Shown: piece after piece, positions 44,420 through 53,845 of the stretch | Numbering within the stretch: position 1 is the stretch's first letter | Layout of the letters: each line of letters begins with the position of its first letter | Assembly (NCBI RefSeq): GCF_029392015.1 | Contig: NZ_CP113925.1 | Span: 1,116,001-1,180,000 of the forward strand | Source: Bifidobacterium sp. ESL0728 | GTDB taxonomy: Bacteria > Actinomycetota > Actinomycetes > Actinomycetales > Bifidobacteriaceae | DNA: 64,000 bases | Direction of reading: 5' to 3' | Notes under the pieces: model-generated | Seen by the model: only the letters and a program-made list of their open reading frames with translations | The model's database searches: none | What the model was told of the DNA's origin: nothing | Translations under genes and position numbers: made by a program

Positions 44420-45601
44420 ATGCCAGAAGACTTCAACGAGCTTTTCGACACGAAAGCCGAATGGGTGGATGACTCCACCGGCTCTTCTTCTGATGCCCAG
44501 CCACAGAAGCCTCCGAAGTCTCGCCATGAAATGCGTCTGCGCAAGCAGCAACAGCGCCGTCGTCAAATGACCATTGCGGCCATTGTCGCGGTTATCGTGC
44601 TGATTGTGGGTTGTGGTGGATACTTCGGTGTAAGAGCGCTCACCCACATGTCCAATGCCAATCATTCGCAAGAGGTGTCAACCGATTATCAAGGGCCGGG
44701 GACCGGCAAGGTCTGGTTTACCGTCGAAACCGGAGAAGGTGTCGCCTCCATTGCCACACATTTGGTCAAGGCCGGCGTGGTCAAGAACGCGGATACATTC
44801 GCAAGTACGGTGGCTGCCAACAATAGCACCTTGTATCCGGGAATGTACCAGCTCAAAAAGCACATGTCTTCTATGAATGCTGTGAAAATCCTCTCCGATA
44901 GGACTAAGGCCACCGGTTTCCTGGAAGTCAAAGCCGGAGAGCGCAGCTCGGACGTCATAGCGCAGGCAGCGCAGCTTTCCGGAATCGATAAATCCCAGTT
45001 TGATGCAATCGTCAACGGTGGTGGGCAAGGCATTCTCCCTGCCGAAGCCGGCGGCAAATTCGAAGGCTGGCTTGAACCGGGCATCTACGACGTCAAGAAA
45101 AAGGGCAGCACTGCGACTTCAATCCTGAAATCAATCGTTGATAAGCGTGTGGCCAAACTCAACGATTTGAAGGTGCCAGCAGGAGCGCAGCGGGAAACCA
45201 TCCTCAACATGGCTTCCATCGCCGAATCCGAAGTGAATCGCCCCGAATACTATGGCAAGGTCGTGCGCGTCATCGTCAACCGGCTCAATCAGGGCATGGC
45301 GCTGGGCATGGATTCCACCGTCGCTTATGGAGCCAACGCCAAGCCGAGCCAGCTCACCAATGCGATGCTCAACAACGCCGCTGATCCGTACAACACCCGT
45401 ATCAACAAGGGTCTGCCGCCAACGCCTATCAGTTCGCCCGGAGACGAGGCCATCAAGGCCGCCATGGACCCGACGCCCGGCAATTGGCTTTATTTCGTCA
45501 CCACGAACCTGCAGACCGGCGAAACCAAGTTCGTCGCCACGCAAGACGAATTCAACCAAATCCGCCAGGAATACAAGTCCCAAAACCCCGGCGCCAACTG
45601 A
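44420..45601 (+). CDS. mltG: endolytic murein transglycosylase
   Basis: Cleaves nascent glycan strands at the membrane and sets peptidoglycan strand length. The 393-residue protein has a cytosolic polar head, one membrane span (MTIAAIVAVIVLIVGCGGYFGV, about 52-73), a LysM-like region (FTVETGEGVASIATHLVKAGVV) and the YceG domain. The catalytic Glu is in MASIAESEVNRPEYYGKV (about residue 269), followed by LGMDSTVAYG and NTRINKGLPPTPISSPGDEAIKAAMDP (in short YNTRINKGLPPTPIS). Coupled with ruvX (24-nt gap). Downstream lies the palindromic repeat cluster. Confidence 0.95.
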   Translation: MPEDFNELFDTKAEWVDDSTGSSSDAQPQKPPKSRHEMRLRKQQQRRRQMTIAAIVAVIVLIVGCGGYFGVRALTHMSNANHSQEVSTDYQGPGTGKVWFTVETGEGVASIATHLVKAGVVKNADTFASTVAANNSTLYPGMYQLKKHMSSMNAVKILSDRTKATGFLEVKAGERSSDVIAQAAQLSGIDKSQFDAIVNGGGQGILPAEAGGKFEGWLEPGIYDVKKKGSTATSILKSIVDKRVAKLNDLKVPAGAQRETILNMASIAESEVNRPEYYGKVVRVIVNRLNQGMALGMDSTVAYGANAKPSQLTNAMLNNAADPYNTRINKGLPPTPISSPGDEAIKAAMDPTPGNWLYFVTTNLQTGETKFVATQDEFNQIRQEYKSQNPGAN

Positions 45602-45683
45602 GTTTTATTTATTATTTAATATTATTTATTGGTTATTTTTGTGGTTTAGTTGCCTTGTTAGGTCACTTTACGTGGTTGGTCGC

Positions 45684-45770
45684 GGATTTGGGGGAATATG
45701 CGATGCTGAGGCGTAAAGCTTGGCCTACCGGCCTTGAGGGTGCCGAAGCATTGTATATTCCCCCAAATCC
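45684..45770. repeat. long palindromic repeat, copy A
   Basis: 87 bp with perfect 16-bp outer arms (GGATTTGGGGGAATAT with its complement at 45755-45770). An inner 8-bp arm (GCGATGCT/AGCATTGT) pairs with two G·U. The apical core contains AAGCTTGGCCTACCGGCCTT. It is one of five copies in the window and lies 80 bp past the mltG stop, where no terminator of the usual type was seen. Confidence 0.85.
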
Positions 45771-45820
45771 ACTCATGCAAGCTGGGAATCCTACGAAATC
45801 TAAGAATATTTTTATACGCA

Positions 45821-45921
45821 ACATAAGCGGGTTTGGCGGGATATGCGATATCCTGGCGTAAACTTGGCCGAACGGTCTTGAGTGTTCAGAACATTGTATA
45901 TCCCGCCAAACCTGCTTATGT
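45821..45921. repeat. long palindromic repeat, copy B
   Basis: 101 bp. Arms of 24 nt (45821-45844 with 45898-45921) pair except for one position; the inner arm sequence GGTTTGGCGGG differs from copy A yet is fully complementary to its partner. The core is more diverged (AACTTGGCCGAACGGTCTTGA). Confidence 0.85.
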
Positions 45922-45976
45922 AACATTTAAAAGCAAGCGTTTTTGCTACATTTCGTAAGATAACAAACCAACATAA

Positions 45977-46151
45977 GCGGATTGGCGGGATATGTGATGC
46001 TGAGGAGTAAAGCTTGGCCTATGCAAAATCAAAGATTTTGCCTTCGCGCTCGCGTATCGCGCTCACTTCGCCTACGTGAAGCCCACTGGGCTTCACGCTT
46101 AACGGCTCAGCCAGTAAGGGTTCCGAAGCATTACATATTCCGCCAATCCGC
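45977..46151. repeat. long palindromic repeat, copy C, with apical insertion
   Basis: 175 bp. Outer arms 45977-45993 and 46135-46151 pair over 17 bp with one G·U. The core starts like the others (AGTAAAGCTTGGCCT) and ends like them (GGGTTCCGAAGCATT). At its apex, about 93 bp (46021-46113) are inserted, holding hairpins AAAATC/GATTTT and a 10-bp GC-rich stem (CGTGAAGCCC/GGGCTTCACG, about 46075-46097). Confidence 0.8.
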
Positions 46152-46199
46152 GACCAGCTACGTAACGTAACTGAACAGATAAAAATGGAACGAACTCAA

Positions 46200-46682
46200 C
46201 TATAAAGCACCTAGAAAAGTTGCAATGATGGCGGAAGTTACAATTACGGGGACGAACGGGGCTTTGTGAGGGTTGGTGGATGAGGTTTCGACGAACTTTG
46301 GGTAGAGGTGGATCCAGAGTAGGCCTATAGTGCTCATGAGCAGCCACCAATAGAGGTAGGACATCAGGCCGAACGAGCCTACGGCGAGACCTGCCAGGAA
46401 CGATGCGGTGACGTCGCCGAAGCCTAGGGCTCCCGGCTTTAGGCGCGAGAGCAGAAACTGGATGGCGGCTGACAGTGCTGCATATCCGAGGGGGAACAGG
46501 ACTTTGGCGGGATTGCGTTCGATGATGGAAAACGCAAGAAAGACTGCAAACTGGGCCAACACTCCGAGTGTCACCCAGGTTCGGGGCACGCGAAAACGGC
46601 GGATGTCTTCGACGACAAGCGCCAGTCCGCAGATCAGACTCGGGAGTGCAGCAATGTAGGCCATATCGGTAAGATAGTTCAT
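46200..46682 (-). CDS. A24 family prepilin peptidase-like protein
   Basis: This 160-residue membrane protein has about five hydrophobic segments. The two catalytic aspartates of type IV prepilin peptidases are visible: [16 protein letters not shown] near the N-terminus and [13 protein letters not shown] (GxGD motif) in the middle. It lacks an N-terminal methylase domain, as in archaeal/Tad-type enzymes. The start is placed at 46680-46682 because longer forms would run across the aroC start on the other strand; the ribosome binding site is weak. No pilus genes are nearby, so its substrate genes must lie elsewhere. Confidence 0.8.
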   Translation of the reverse strand: MNYLTDMAYIAALPSLICGLALVVEDIRRFRVPRTWVTLGVLAQFAVFLAFSIIERNPAKVLFPLGYAALSAAIQFLLSRLKPGALGFGDVTASFLAGLAVGSFGLMSYLYWWLLMSTIGLLWIHLYPKFVETSSTNPHKAPFVPVIVTSAIIATFLGAL

Positions 46683-46773
46683 AAACCCATTAATTGACGA
46701 ATGGAAAGCGCGAAAAAGCGGAAAAATCAAGGTTTTTTCAAGGTATTCGTCAAGATTCGGCAAGGAGTTAAGC

Positions 46774-47958
46774 ATGTTGCGTTGGCAGACGGCAGGGGAG
46801 TCGCACGGTGAGGCGTTGGTCGCGATGATTGAGGGCCTTCCGGCCGGCGTAGAAGTGTGCTCGCAGGATGTCGTGGACGCGCTGGCTCGGCGGCGTCTGG
46901 GATATGGACGTGGCGCACGCATGAAGTTCGAAGAGGATAAGGTGCGTCTTTTGACCGGTGTTCGTCACGGTAAGACGTTGGGGTCGCCGGTGACCATTGA
47001 AATCGCCAACACCGAATGGCCGAAATGGACCGAGGTCATGAGCGCCGATCCGCTTGACCACGAACTGCCACCGACCGGACGCAACGAGCCGTTGACCCGT
47101 CCTCGCCCGGGCCATGCCGATCTGACCGGTATGCGCAAGTACGGTTTTGACGATGCCCGCAACGCGCTTGAACGTTCCAGTGCTCGCGAAACGGCTTCAC
47201 GTGTGGCTTTGGGTGAGGTGGCCGCGAAATTCCTGGAGCAGTCGGTAGGTATTCGCACCGTTGCCCACGTTGTTTCTTTAGGTGGTGAAAAGGCCGATAT
47301 CAGTACGCTTCCAACGCCGGCGGACGTTGAGGCGCTTGATGCTTCGCCGGTGCGCACGCTTGACAAGGATGCCGAGAAACGCATGATGGCCAAGGTTGAT
47401 GAGGCCAAGTCCCGCGCTGATACACTCGGTGGCGTGGTGGAGGTCATCGCCTATGGTGTGCCTGCCGGATTGGGCACGTACGTGGAAAGCGACCGCAGGC
47501 TTGATGCGGCGTTGGCTGGCGCACTGATGGGAATCCAGGCCATGAAAGGCGTCGAGGTCGGTGACGGATTCCTCGAGGCCGACCGATTCGGCTCCGAGGC
47601 TCACGATGAGATGTTCGTCGACGATAACGGTCATATCCAGCGCTATTCCAACCGTTCCGGCGGCACCGAAGGCGGCATGTCCGACGGGCAGCCGATTCGC
47701 GTACGCGCTGCGATGAAGCCAATACCTTCCATTCCGCGTGCGTTGCGTACGGTGGATGTGGCCACCGGTGAGGAGGCCAAGGCCATCAACCAGCGTTCGG
47801 ACACCACCGCGGTGCCGGCGGCTTCCGTGGTCGCCGAGGCCATGGTGCGCCTGACGCTTGCCAAGTTAGTCCTTGAGAAATTTGGCGGCGACAGCGTTGA
47901 GGAGACGCGTCGTAATGCTCAGAATTATCTTGATTCGTGGCCTGAGCATATGCGCTGA
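46774..47958 (+). CDS. aroC: chorismate synthase
   Basis: Last shikimate step: EPSP to chorismate, needing reduced FMN. The 394-residue protein opens with [25 protein letters not shown] (in short [16 protein letters not shown]) and has the signatures [17 protein letters not shown] and [15 protein letters not shown], and late [15 protein letters not shown] and [20 protein letters not shown] is the ribosome binding site. Divergent from the prepilin peptidase; first gene of aroC-aroKB-aroQ. Confidence 0.97.
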   Translation: MLRWQTAGESHGEALVAMIEGLPAGVEVCSQDVVDALARRRLGYGRGARMKFEEDKVRLLTGVRHGKTLGSPVTIEIANTEWPKWTEVMSADPLDHELPPTGRNEPLTRPRPGHADLTGMRKYGFDDARNALERSSARETASRVALGEVAAKFLEQSVGIRTVAHVVSLGGEKADISTLPTPADVEALDASPVRTLDKDAEKRMMAKVDEAKSRADTLGGVVEVIAYGVPAGLGTYVESDRRLDAALAGALMGIQAMKGVEVGDGFLEADRFGSEAHDEMFVDDNGHIQRYSNRSGGTEGGMSDGQPIRVRAAMKPIPSIPRALRTVDVATGEEAKAINQRSDTTAVPAASVVAEAMVRLTLAKLVLEKFGGDSVEETRRNAQNYLDSWPEHMR

Positions 47959-48059
47959 TTGGCGCTTCATTATGAGGTGTCGTGTTTGGTTTTGACAGGA
48001 ATAAAACTTATCGGAATAAAGAGAAAACGTAGGATACAGAGAGACTAGGTGCAGCAATC

Positions 48060-49685
48060 ATGAGTGGTCATCGTCCGCTTGCCGTGGTCATCGGCATGCC
48101 CGGTGCCGGCAAGACGCGCGTGGGACGCGAGGCGGCGCAGATGCTCGATGTCGATTTCGCCGATGCGGATATCGAGATCGAGCAGGAAGCGGGTATGAAG
48201 ATTCCCCGGTATTTCGAAAAATACGGGGAGCCTGCCTTCCGCAAGTTGGAAGCCGATGTCATAGCTGATTTGCTCGAGTCATTTGATGGGTTGCTGGCTC
48301 TCGGCGGTGGCGCTCCGATGACGGAATCGACGCGTGAGGCGCTGGCCGATTACATCGCCGAAGGCGGCAAACTGGTCTATCTGGAAGCCGATAAACATGA
48401 GGCCATGGAACGGGCAGGGCGCAGCGGCAACCGGCCGATGCTCAACGGCGACGCCAACAAACGTTGGATGAAACTCTATGAGGAACGCGACCCCGTTTTC
48501 CGTGAAATCTCCAATCTGCATGTGCACACCCATGGTTCGACGCCGCGCGTTGCGGCAAGGAAGCTGAGCAATATGATTCAGGAACGCATCGTCCATGTCA
48601 CCGGTTCGGGCATCGAACCTTATGACGTCTGCATCGGCGAAGGCACGCTGAACCGTTTGCCGGAAGTGGTGGGCCCGGACGTGTTGCGCGTCGCGCTGAT
48701 TCACACGCAACCGGTGCAGCGCCACTCCGATCAGGCCCGAGCCTTGCTGCGTCAGGCGGGTTATGACGTCTACGACATGGTTATTCCCGACGCGGAAAAA
48801 GGCAAGACCATCGACGTGGCCAAAACCATCTGGAAGCGTCTTGGAGAAATAGGTTTCACCCGTTCCGACGCCATCGTGGGCTTGGGCGGGGGAGCTGCGA
48901 CCGATCTCGCCGGTTTCATCGCGGCCACGTGGATGCGCGGCATCCGTTACGTCAACTGCCCGACTTCGCTGTTGGCGATGGTTGACGCCTCTACCGGCGG
49001 CAAAACCGGCATCAACACCGATGAGGGCAAGAATCTGGTCGGCTCGTTCTACACGCCGGCAGGCGTGCTTGCCGATCTGCGTGCGCTGAAGACCTTGCCA
49101 CAAGATATTTTCACCGAAGGACTCGGGGAAGTCACCAAGTCCGGGTTCATCCGTGACACCAAGATTCTTGATATTTTGCAGGATCATGCCGAGGAACTTC
49201 GGAACTTCAATGGTGATGATTTCCTTGGTTCGCCGCTCGAGGATGTGGTCGCCGAACTCATTGAGTGTACGGTTCGCGTCAAGGCCTACCATGTTTCCAA
49301 CGACTTGAAGGAAGCCGGACTACGAGAATTCCTCAACTACGGGCACACACTGGCCCACGCCATCGAAAAACTTGAAAACTTCCGCTGGCGTCATGGCAAC
49401 GCTGTTGCCGTCGGTTGCGTCTATGCCGCCGAGCTTTCGCATATTCTCGGCCACATTGATCAGGAAACCGTCGACCTACATCGTTCGATTTTCTCCTCGC
49501 TTGGTCTGCCGATTTCGTGGGACGGCGGCGATTGGGATTCCGTTCTTGCGTTGATGCACAAGGACAAGAAGGCGCGCGGCAACACGTTGCGTTTCGTCAT
49601 TCTCGACAGTGTCGGCCATCCGATGCACCTCGAGGATCCGCCGATGGATGCGCTCGTCGAGGCGTTCCAACGGATTCGTCATTGA
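48060..49685 (+). CDS. aroKB: bifunctional shikimate kinase / 3-dehydroquinate synthase
   Basis: A fusion of two pathway enzymes in 541 residues. Residues 1-170 form shikimate kinase: P-loop [14 protein letters not shown], shikimate-binding [16 protein letters not shown] and LALGGGAP. Residues about 185-541 form 3-dehydroquinate synthase: NAD-binding [50 protein letters not shown] and metal-ligand [11 protein letters not shown]. In many actinobacteria these are adjacent separate genes; the fusion fits Bifidobacterium. GGTG lies upstream of the ATG. Located about 100 nt after aroC. Confidence 0.96.
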   Translation: MSGHRPLAVVIGMPGAGKTRVGREAAQMLDVDFADADIEIEQEAGMKIPRYFEKYGEPAFRKLEADVIADLLESFDGLLALGGGAPMTESTREALADYIAEGGKLVYLEADKHEAMERAGRSGNRPMLNGDANKRWMKLYEERDPVFREISNLHVHTHGSTPRVAARKLSNMIQERIVHVTGSGIEPYDVCIGEGTLNRLPEVVGPDVLRVALIHTQPVQRHSDQARALLRQAGYDVYDMVIPDAEKGKTIDVAKTIWKRLGEIGFTRSDAIVGLGGGAATDLAGFIAATWMRGIRYVNCPTSLLAMVDASTGGKTGINTDEGKNLVGSFYTPAGVLADLRALKTLPQDIFTEGLGEVTKSGFIRDTKILDILQDHAEELRNFNGDDFLGSPLEDVVAELIECTVRVKAYHVSNDLKEAGLREFLNYGHTLAHAIEKLENFRWRHGNAVAVGCVYAAELSHILGHIDQETVDLHRSIFSSLGLPISWDGGDWDSVLALMHKDKKARGNTLRFVILDSVGHPMHLEDPPMDALVEAFQRIRH

Positions 49686-49804
49686 GCGATTGTACAAGTC
49701 GATAGATAGTTTTTGAACATTGGCGGAATACCAAGGTTCTTGAAAAGCCATTTACCGACTTGTGCAGCGAAGATTCAAACAAACTCAACCAAAGGAAACA
49801 ACAA

Positions 49805-50251
49805 ATGACCAAGGTAATCGTCGTCAACGGACCCAATCTCGGGCGTTTGGGAGTGCGTGAACCCGACGTGTACGGCTATCAGGACCTTCAAACCCTGCGC
49901 AAGGACTGCGCCGAATGGGGCAAGGTGCTCGGCCTGGAGGTGGAAGTGCGCCAGTCCGACGACGAAGCCGAAGTCATCGGCTGGATGCACCAGGCCGTCG
50001 ATGAGCAGACCCCAGTTGTGATGAACCCTGCCGCCTTCACCCATTACAGCTACGGGCTTTCCGACGCCGCCAAAATGGTCACTGACGCCGGCCTGCCGCT
50101 GATGGAAGTGCACATCTCCAACCCGTCGGCCCGCGATTCCTTCCGCAAATACAGCGTCATCAGCCCGGTCGCCACCGGCACCATCACCGGAATGGGCTTC
50201 TACGGCTACAAGCTCGCCCTCGACGCTGTGGCCCATTTGTTAGCGGAATAA
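49805..50251 (+). CDS. aroQ: type II 3-dehydroquinate dehydratase
   Basis: Third shikimate step, dehydration of 3-dehydroquinate. The 148-residue protein has VIVVNGPNLGRLGVREPDVYG with the lid-loop Arg and catalytic Tyr, NPAAFTHYSYGLSDA (Asn), EVHISNPSARDSFRKYSVISPVATGTI (in short EVHISNPSARDSF; His/Ser) and GFYGYKLAL. The usual NLNLLGTREP is altered to NLGRLGVREP, still with the key Arg. The ATG at 49805 has AAAGGA 9 nt upstream; an in-frame ATG at 49760 has no site. Confidence 0.95.
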   Translation: MTKVIVVNGPNLGRLGVREPDVYGYQDLQTLRKDCAEWGKVLGLEVEVRQSDDEAEVIGWMHQAVDEQTPVVMNPAAFTHYSYGLSDAAKMVTDAGLPLMEVHISNPSARDSFRKYSVISPVATGTITGMGFYGYKLALDAVAHLLAE

Positions 50252-50345
50252 GCACAATAAATTATAAAAATGATGCAGTGAGATAGGCGAACTGATATCC
50301 GATTTTCGCTCTTGCCTACGAACACGCCGAGTCAATAGAGGCTGA

Positions 50346-50351
50346 TAGACT
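50346..50351 (+). promoter_or_regulatory. -10 element, pyrG (probably leaderless)
   Basis: TAGACT in the context GCTGATAGACTG ends 8 nt before the pyrG ATG and no Shine-Dalgarno sequence intervenes. The same 12-mer occurs at 23157-23168 upstream of the MFS gene. Confidence 0.5.
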
Positions 50352-50359
50352 GAAGTTCC

Positions 50360-52039
50360 ATGGCAAGAGAAAATAATGATAATTCCCATGGACATGTCAC
50401 CAAGCATATTTTCGTTACCGGTGGCGTTGTTTCTTCCCTTGGTAAGGGCCTGACAGCATCCTCTCTCGGTCGCCTTCTCCGCAGCCGTGGTCTCCGCGTT
50501 TTGCAGCAGAAGCTCGATCCCTATATCAACGTTGACCCGGGTACCATGAACCCGTTCCAGCACGGTGAGGTCTACGTCACCGAAGATGGCGCCGAAACCG
50601 ATTTGGACATCGGTCACTATGAGCGCTTCCTCGACGTCTTCCTTTCCCAGAAGGCGAACGTCACCACCGGTCAGATCTACCAGTCCGTCCTCGAAAAGGA
50701 ACGTGCCGGCAAGTATTTGGGCCAGTGCGTCCAGGTCATCCCGCATATCACCAACGAGATCAAGAGCCGCATGCGCGCCCAGGCCGCGGATGACGTTGAC
50801 GTGATCATCACCGAAATCGGCGGTACCGTCGGCGACATCGAATCCCAGCCGTTCCTTGAAGCTGCACGCGAGGTCAAGCGTGAACTTGGCCCGCACAACT
50901 GCATGTTTGTTCATGTTTCGTTGGTTCCGTATCTTCCGGCCGCTCACGAGCTCAAGACCAAGCCGACCCAGCACTCCGTGATGACCCTGCGCCAGCTCGG
51001 CATCACCCCTGATGCGCTGGTGCTGCGCAGCGATCGTCCGCTGAACCAGGGCATCAAGGACAAGATCTCCCTGATGTGCGACGTCGACGAGGAAGGCGTG
51101 GTCAACTGCGTGGACGCCCCGAGCATCTACGACGTGCCGAAGATCCTGCACAACGAGGGTCTCGACTCCTATGTTGTCCGTTATCTTGAGATGTCGGCAC
51201 ATGATGTCGATTGGGCCGAGTGGGACGATCTGCTGGAGCGCGTGCACCACCCCAAGGAAGAAGTCAACATCGCCATCGTCGGCAAGTACATCGACCTGCC
51301 CGACGCCTACCTTTCCGTCATCGAGGCCGTCAAGGCCGGCGGTTTCGGCAATTATGTCAAGGCCAACGTCAAGCTTGTCGCGGCCGACCTTTGCGAGAGT
51401 GAAGCCGGTGCCGACGCCGAGCTGCGTGACATGGACGGCATCATCGTTCCCGGCGGTTTCGGCATCCGTGGTATCGAAGGCAAGATCGGCGCGCTGCGTT
51501 ACGCCCGCGAGCACAAGCTGCCCGCATTGGGCCTGTGCCTTGGCTTGCAGTGCATGGTCATCGAGTATGCGCGCGACGTGCTGGAGCTTGAGGACGCCGA
51601 TTCCTCAGAGTTCGAGCCCGGCTGCAAGAACCCGGTCATCGCCACGATGGAAGAACAGAAGGATATCCTCGCCAATTCCGATATGGGCCACACCATGCGT
51701 CTCGGTGCCTATCCGGCAGTCCTGAAGGAAGGTTCGTTGGTCGAAAAGCTTTACGGCACCACCAACGTCAGCGAACGCCATCGCCATCGCTACGAGGTCA
51801 ACGTGGCCTACAAGAAGCCTTTGCAGGAGGCAGGACTTGAGATTTCCGGTGAAAGTCCCGACGGTGAGCTCACCGAGTTCGTCGAACTGCCCGAGGACGT
51901 TCATCCGTTCTATGTCGGCACGCAGGCCCACCCGGAGTTCAAGTCACGCCCGACCAAGCCGCATCCGCTCTTCAAGGGTCTGGTGAAGGCCGCGCTCGAT
52001 CATCAGGAAGCCCGCAAAAACCAGCCTGAAGAGGACTGA
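50360..52039 (+). CDS. pyrG: CTP synthase
   Basis: UTP + glutamine + ATP gives CTP. The 559-residue two-domain protein has an N-terminal synthetase part with [26 protein letters not shown] (in short [17 protein letters not shown]), [20 protein letters not shown] and [14 protein letters not shown], and a C-terminal glutamine amidotransferase part with [11 protein letters not shown], catalytic Cys in [17 protein letters not shown] and AHPEFKSRP. Start supported by family alignment; no ribosome binding site, see the -10 element. Confidence 0.98.
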   Translation: MARENNDNSHGHVTKHIFVTGGVVSSLGKGLTASSLGRLLRSRGLRVLQQKLDPYINVDPGTMNPFQHGEVYVTEDGAETDLDIGHYERFLDVFLSQKANVTTGQIYQSVLEKERAGKYLGQCVQVIPHITNEIKSRMRAQAADDVDVIITEIGGTVGDIESQPFLEAAREVKRELGPHNCMFVHVSLVPYLPAAHELKTKPTQHSVMTLRQLGITPDALVLRSDRPLNQGIKDKISLMCDVDEEGVVNCVDAPSIYDVPKILHNEGLDSYVVRYLEMSAHDVDWAEWDDLLERVHHPKEEVNIAIVGKYIDLPDAYLSVIEAVKAGGFGNYVKANVKLVAADLCESEAGADAELRDMDGIIVPGGFGIRGIEGKIGALRYAREHKLPALGLCLGLQCMVIEYARDVLELEDADSSEFEPGCKNPVIATMEEQKDILANSDMGHTMRLGAYPAVLKEGSLVEKLYGTTNVSERHRHRYEVNVAYKKPLQEAGLEISGESPDGELTEFVELPEDVHPFYVGTQAHPEFKSRPTKPHPLFKGLVKAALDHQEARKNQPEED

Positions 52040-52124
52040 ATTTCAGGTTACCGGCAGCGTAACCGATTTCATCTCACTATCGACTGATGATACCGGTTAT
52101 CGCTGTTGCTAATAATCGAGTGTA

Positions 52125-52152
52125 AGAAGACCCTGCTTCGGCGGGGTCTTCT
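52125..52152 (+). terminator. terminator downstream of pyrG
   Basis: A 12-bp stem (52125-52136 with 52141-52152, one G·U) is capped by a stable TTCG tetraloop. The T tract after it is weak. Confidence 0.75.
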
Positions 52153-52214
52153 GCTATATGTGGGAAGAGGAAAACCTAGGAAACACGGATAAAAGCAGGT
52201 AATTATACAAATCG

Positions 52215-52316
52215 ATGCGATATATGCAAACTTGTGAATTAAATCACTTTCATTGTCAGCGTTGTTTTCCTTGCAACCCTAGTAATAAAAGTCCGATTCT
52301 GTTAGGTTTATATTGA
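52215..52316 (+). CDS. possible Cys-rich small ORF upstream of sufB
   Basis: A 33-codon ORF upstream of the suf genes encodes a peptide with four cysteines in the pattern C-x6-C-x2-C-x2-C ([16 protein letters not shown]). It ends 30 nt before the sufB start. There is no ribosome binding site before either candidate ATG (52215, 52224), and the stretch is AT-rich, so it may be chance. If translated it could be a metal-binding or Cys-sensing leader; see the finding. Confidence 0.25.
   Translation: MRYMQTCELNHFHCQRCFPCNPSNKSPILLGLY
52233..52248. promoter_or_regulatory. CRP/FNR-like palindrome upstream of sufB
   Basis: TGTGA, six bases, TCACT: nine of the ten defined positions of the CRP-type consensus TGTGA-N6-TCACA. 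It lies about 100 bp before the sufB start. The regulator is not in the window. Confidence 0.35.
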
Positions 52317-52345
52317 GTGTAGTCAATGATGGGAGGCAGCGTACG

Positions 52346-53842
52346 GTGGCAGAAAAGCAAACACCAAACGCCGCGTCTGATACGGAGATGAGCCAGTATG
52401 TGGCTGATCGCGAACGTGTCAACGAGGATAAAATCAAAAAGGATGACGAAATCATCCAGGAATTCGGCGAGTACAACTACGGCTGGCACGATTCCGATGC
52501 GGCCGGTGAGGCCGCGAAGAAGGGCATCGACGAGAACGTCGTCCGCGCCATTTCCGCCGACAAGGGTGAACCGCAGTGGATGCTCGACATGCGTCTCAAA
52601 GGTTATCGCGCATTTATCGAAAAGCCCATGCCCAAGTGGGGCGTGGATCTCTCCGATTTCGACGCTGATGATTTCAAGTATTATGTGAAGCCAATCGACA
52701 AGCCGGCCAAGAGCTGGGAAGACCTGCCTACGGATATCCGCACCACATACGACAAGCTGGGCATTCCGGACGCCGAAAAGAAGCGTCTGGTCTCCGGCGT
52801 CGCCGCGCAGTACGAGTCCGAGGTCATCTACAACTCCATCCAGGAGGACTTGAAGAAGGAAGGCGTGATCTTCACCGATACGGACACCGCGTTGCGCGAG
52901 TACCCGGATCTGGTCAAGAAATATTTCGCCACCGTCATTCCTTACGATGACAACAAATTCGCGGCGCTCAACACGGCGGCGTGGTCCGGCGGCTCGTTCG
53001 TCTACGTTCCCAAAGGCGTTCACGTCGACATCCCGCTGCAGGCCTACTTCCGCATCAACACGCCGAACATGGGCCAGTTCGAACGCACGCTGATCATCGC
53101 CGAGGAAGGCTCCTACGTCCATTACGTCGAAGGCTGCACGGCCCCGATCTACGCGACGGACTCGCTGCATGCGGCCAACGTCGAGATCATCGTCGGCAAG
53201 AACGCCCGCGTGCGTTACACGACGGTGCAGAACTGGTCGAACAACGTCTACAACCTGGTCACCCAGCGTGCCTACGTCAAAGAAGGCGGCACCATGGAAT
53301 GGGTCGACGGCAACATCGGCTCCAAGGCGAGCATGAAGTACCCGTCCTGCATCCTGGCCGAGCCGTACGCCAAGGCCTCCACCATGTCGCTGAGTTTCGC
53401 CGGCAAGGGACAGTATCAGGACACCGGCGCCAAGATGATCCATCTGGCACCGCACACCAGCTCCACCATCGTCGCCAAGTCGATTTCGCGCGGCGGCGGA
53501 CGTTGCGCATACCGCGGCCTGGTCAAGGTCATTGATGGTGCCAAGGGTTCCAGCTCTTCGGTGGTCTGCGACACGTTGCTGGTCGACGATTACTCGCGTT
53601 CCGACACCTACCCGCACGTTGACATCCGAGAGGATGACGTGACGATGGCGCACGAGGCGACCGTTTCCAAGGTCTCTGAGGATCAGCTCTTCTACCTGAT
53701 GAGCCGTGGACTTGAAGAGAAGGAGGCCATGGGCATGATCGTGCGCGGTTTCGTCGAGCCGATCAGCCGCGAGCTGCCTATGGAATACGCGTTGGAGCTC
53801 AACAGGCTGGTCGAGTTGCAAATGGAAGGATCGGTGGGCTGA
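52346..53842 (+). CDS. sufB: Fe-S cluster assembly scaffold protein SufB
   Basis: Scaffold subunit of the SufBCD complex. The 498-residue protein has a conserved N-terminus ([19 protein letters not shown]), the central [27 protein letters not shown] region (in short [16 protein letters not shown]), [19 protein letters not shown] with the key Cys, and a C-terminal beta-helix end [27 protein letters not shown] (in short [15 protein letters not shown]). GTG at 52346 is selected because GGGAGG lies 9 nt upstream; an ATG at 52313 would put that site inside the gene. Three nt separate it from sufD. No SufR-type regulator gene precedes it. Confidence 0.96.
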   Translation: MAEKQTPNAASDTEMSQYVADRERVNEDKIKKDDEIIQEFGEYNYGWHDSDAAGEAAKKGIDENVVRAISADKGEPQWMLDMRLKGYRAFIEKPMPKWGVDLSDFDADDFKYYVKPIDKPAKSWEDLPTDIRTTYDKLGIPDAEKKRLVSGVAAQYESEVIYNSIQEDLKKEGVIFTDTDTALREYPDLVKKYFATVIPYDDNKFAALNTAAWSGGSFVYVPKGVHVDIPLQAYFRINTPNMGQFERTLIIAEEGSYVHYVEGCTAPIYATDSLHAANVEIIVGKNARVRYTTVQNWSNNVYNLVTQRAYVKEGGTMEWVDGNIGSKASMKYPSCILAEPYAKASTMSLSFAGKGQYQDTGAKMIHLAPHTSSTIVAKSISRGGGRCAYRGLVKVIDGAKGSSSSVVCDTLLVDDYSRSDTYPHVDIREDDVTMAHEATVSKVSEDQLFYLMSRGLEEKEAMGMIVRGFVEPISRELPMEYALELNRLVELQMEGSVG

Positions 53843-53845
53843 TCG

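Noticed and set aside
45684..46151. CRISPR array
   Set aside because: The repeats here are few, of different length, individually palindromic and without regular unique spacers; no cas genes are present.
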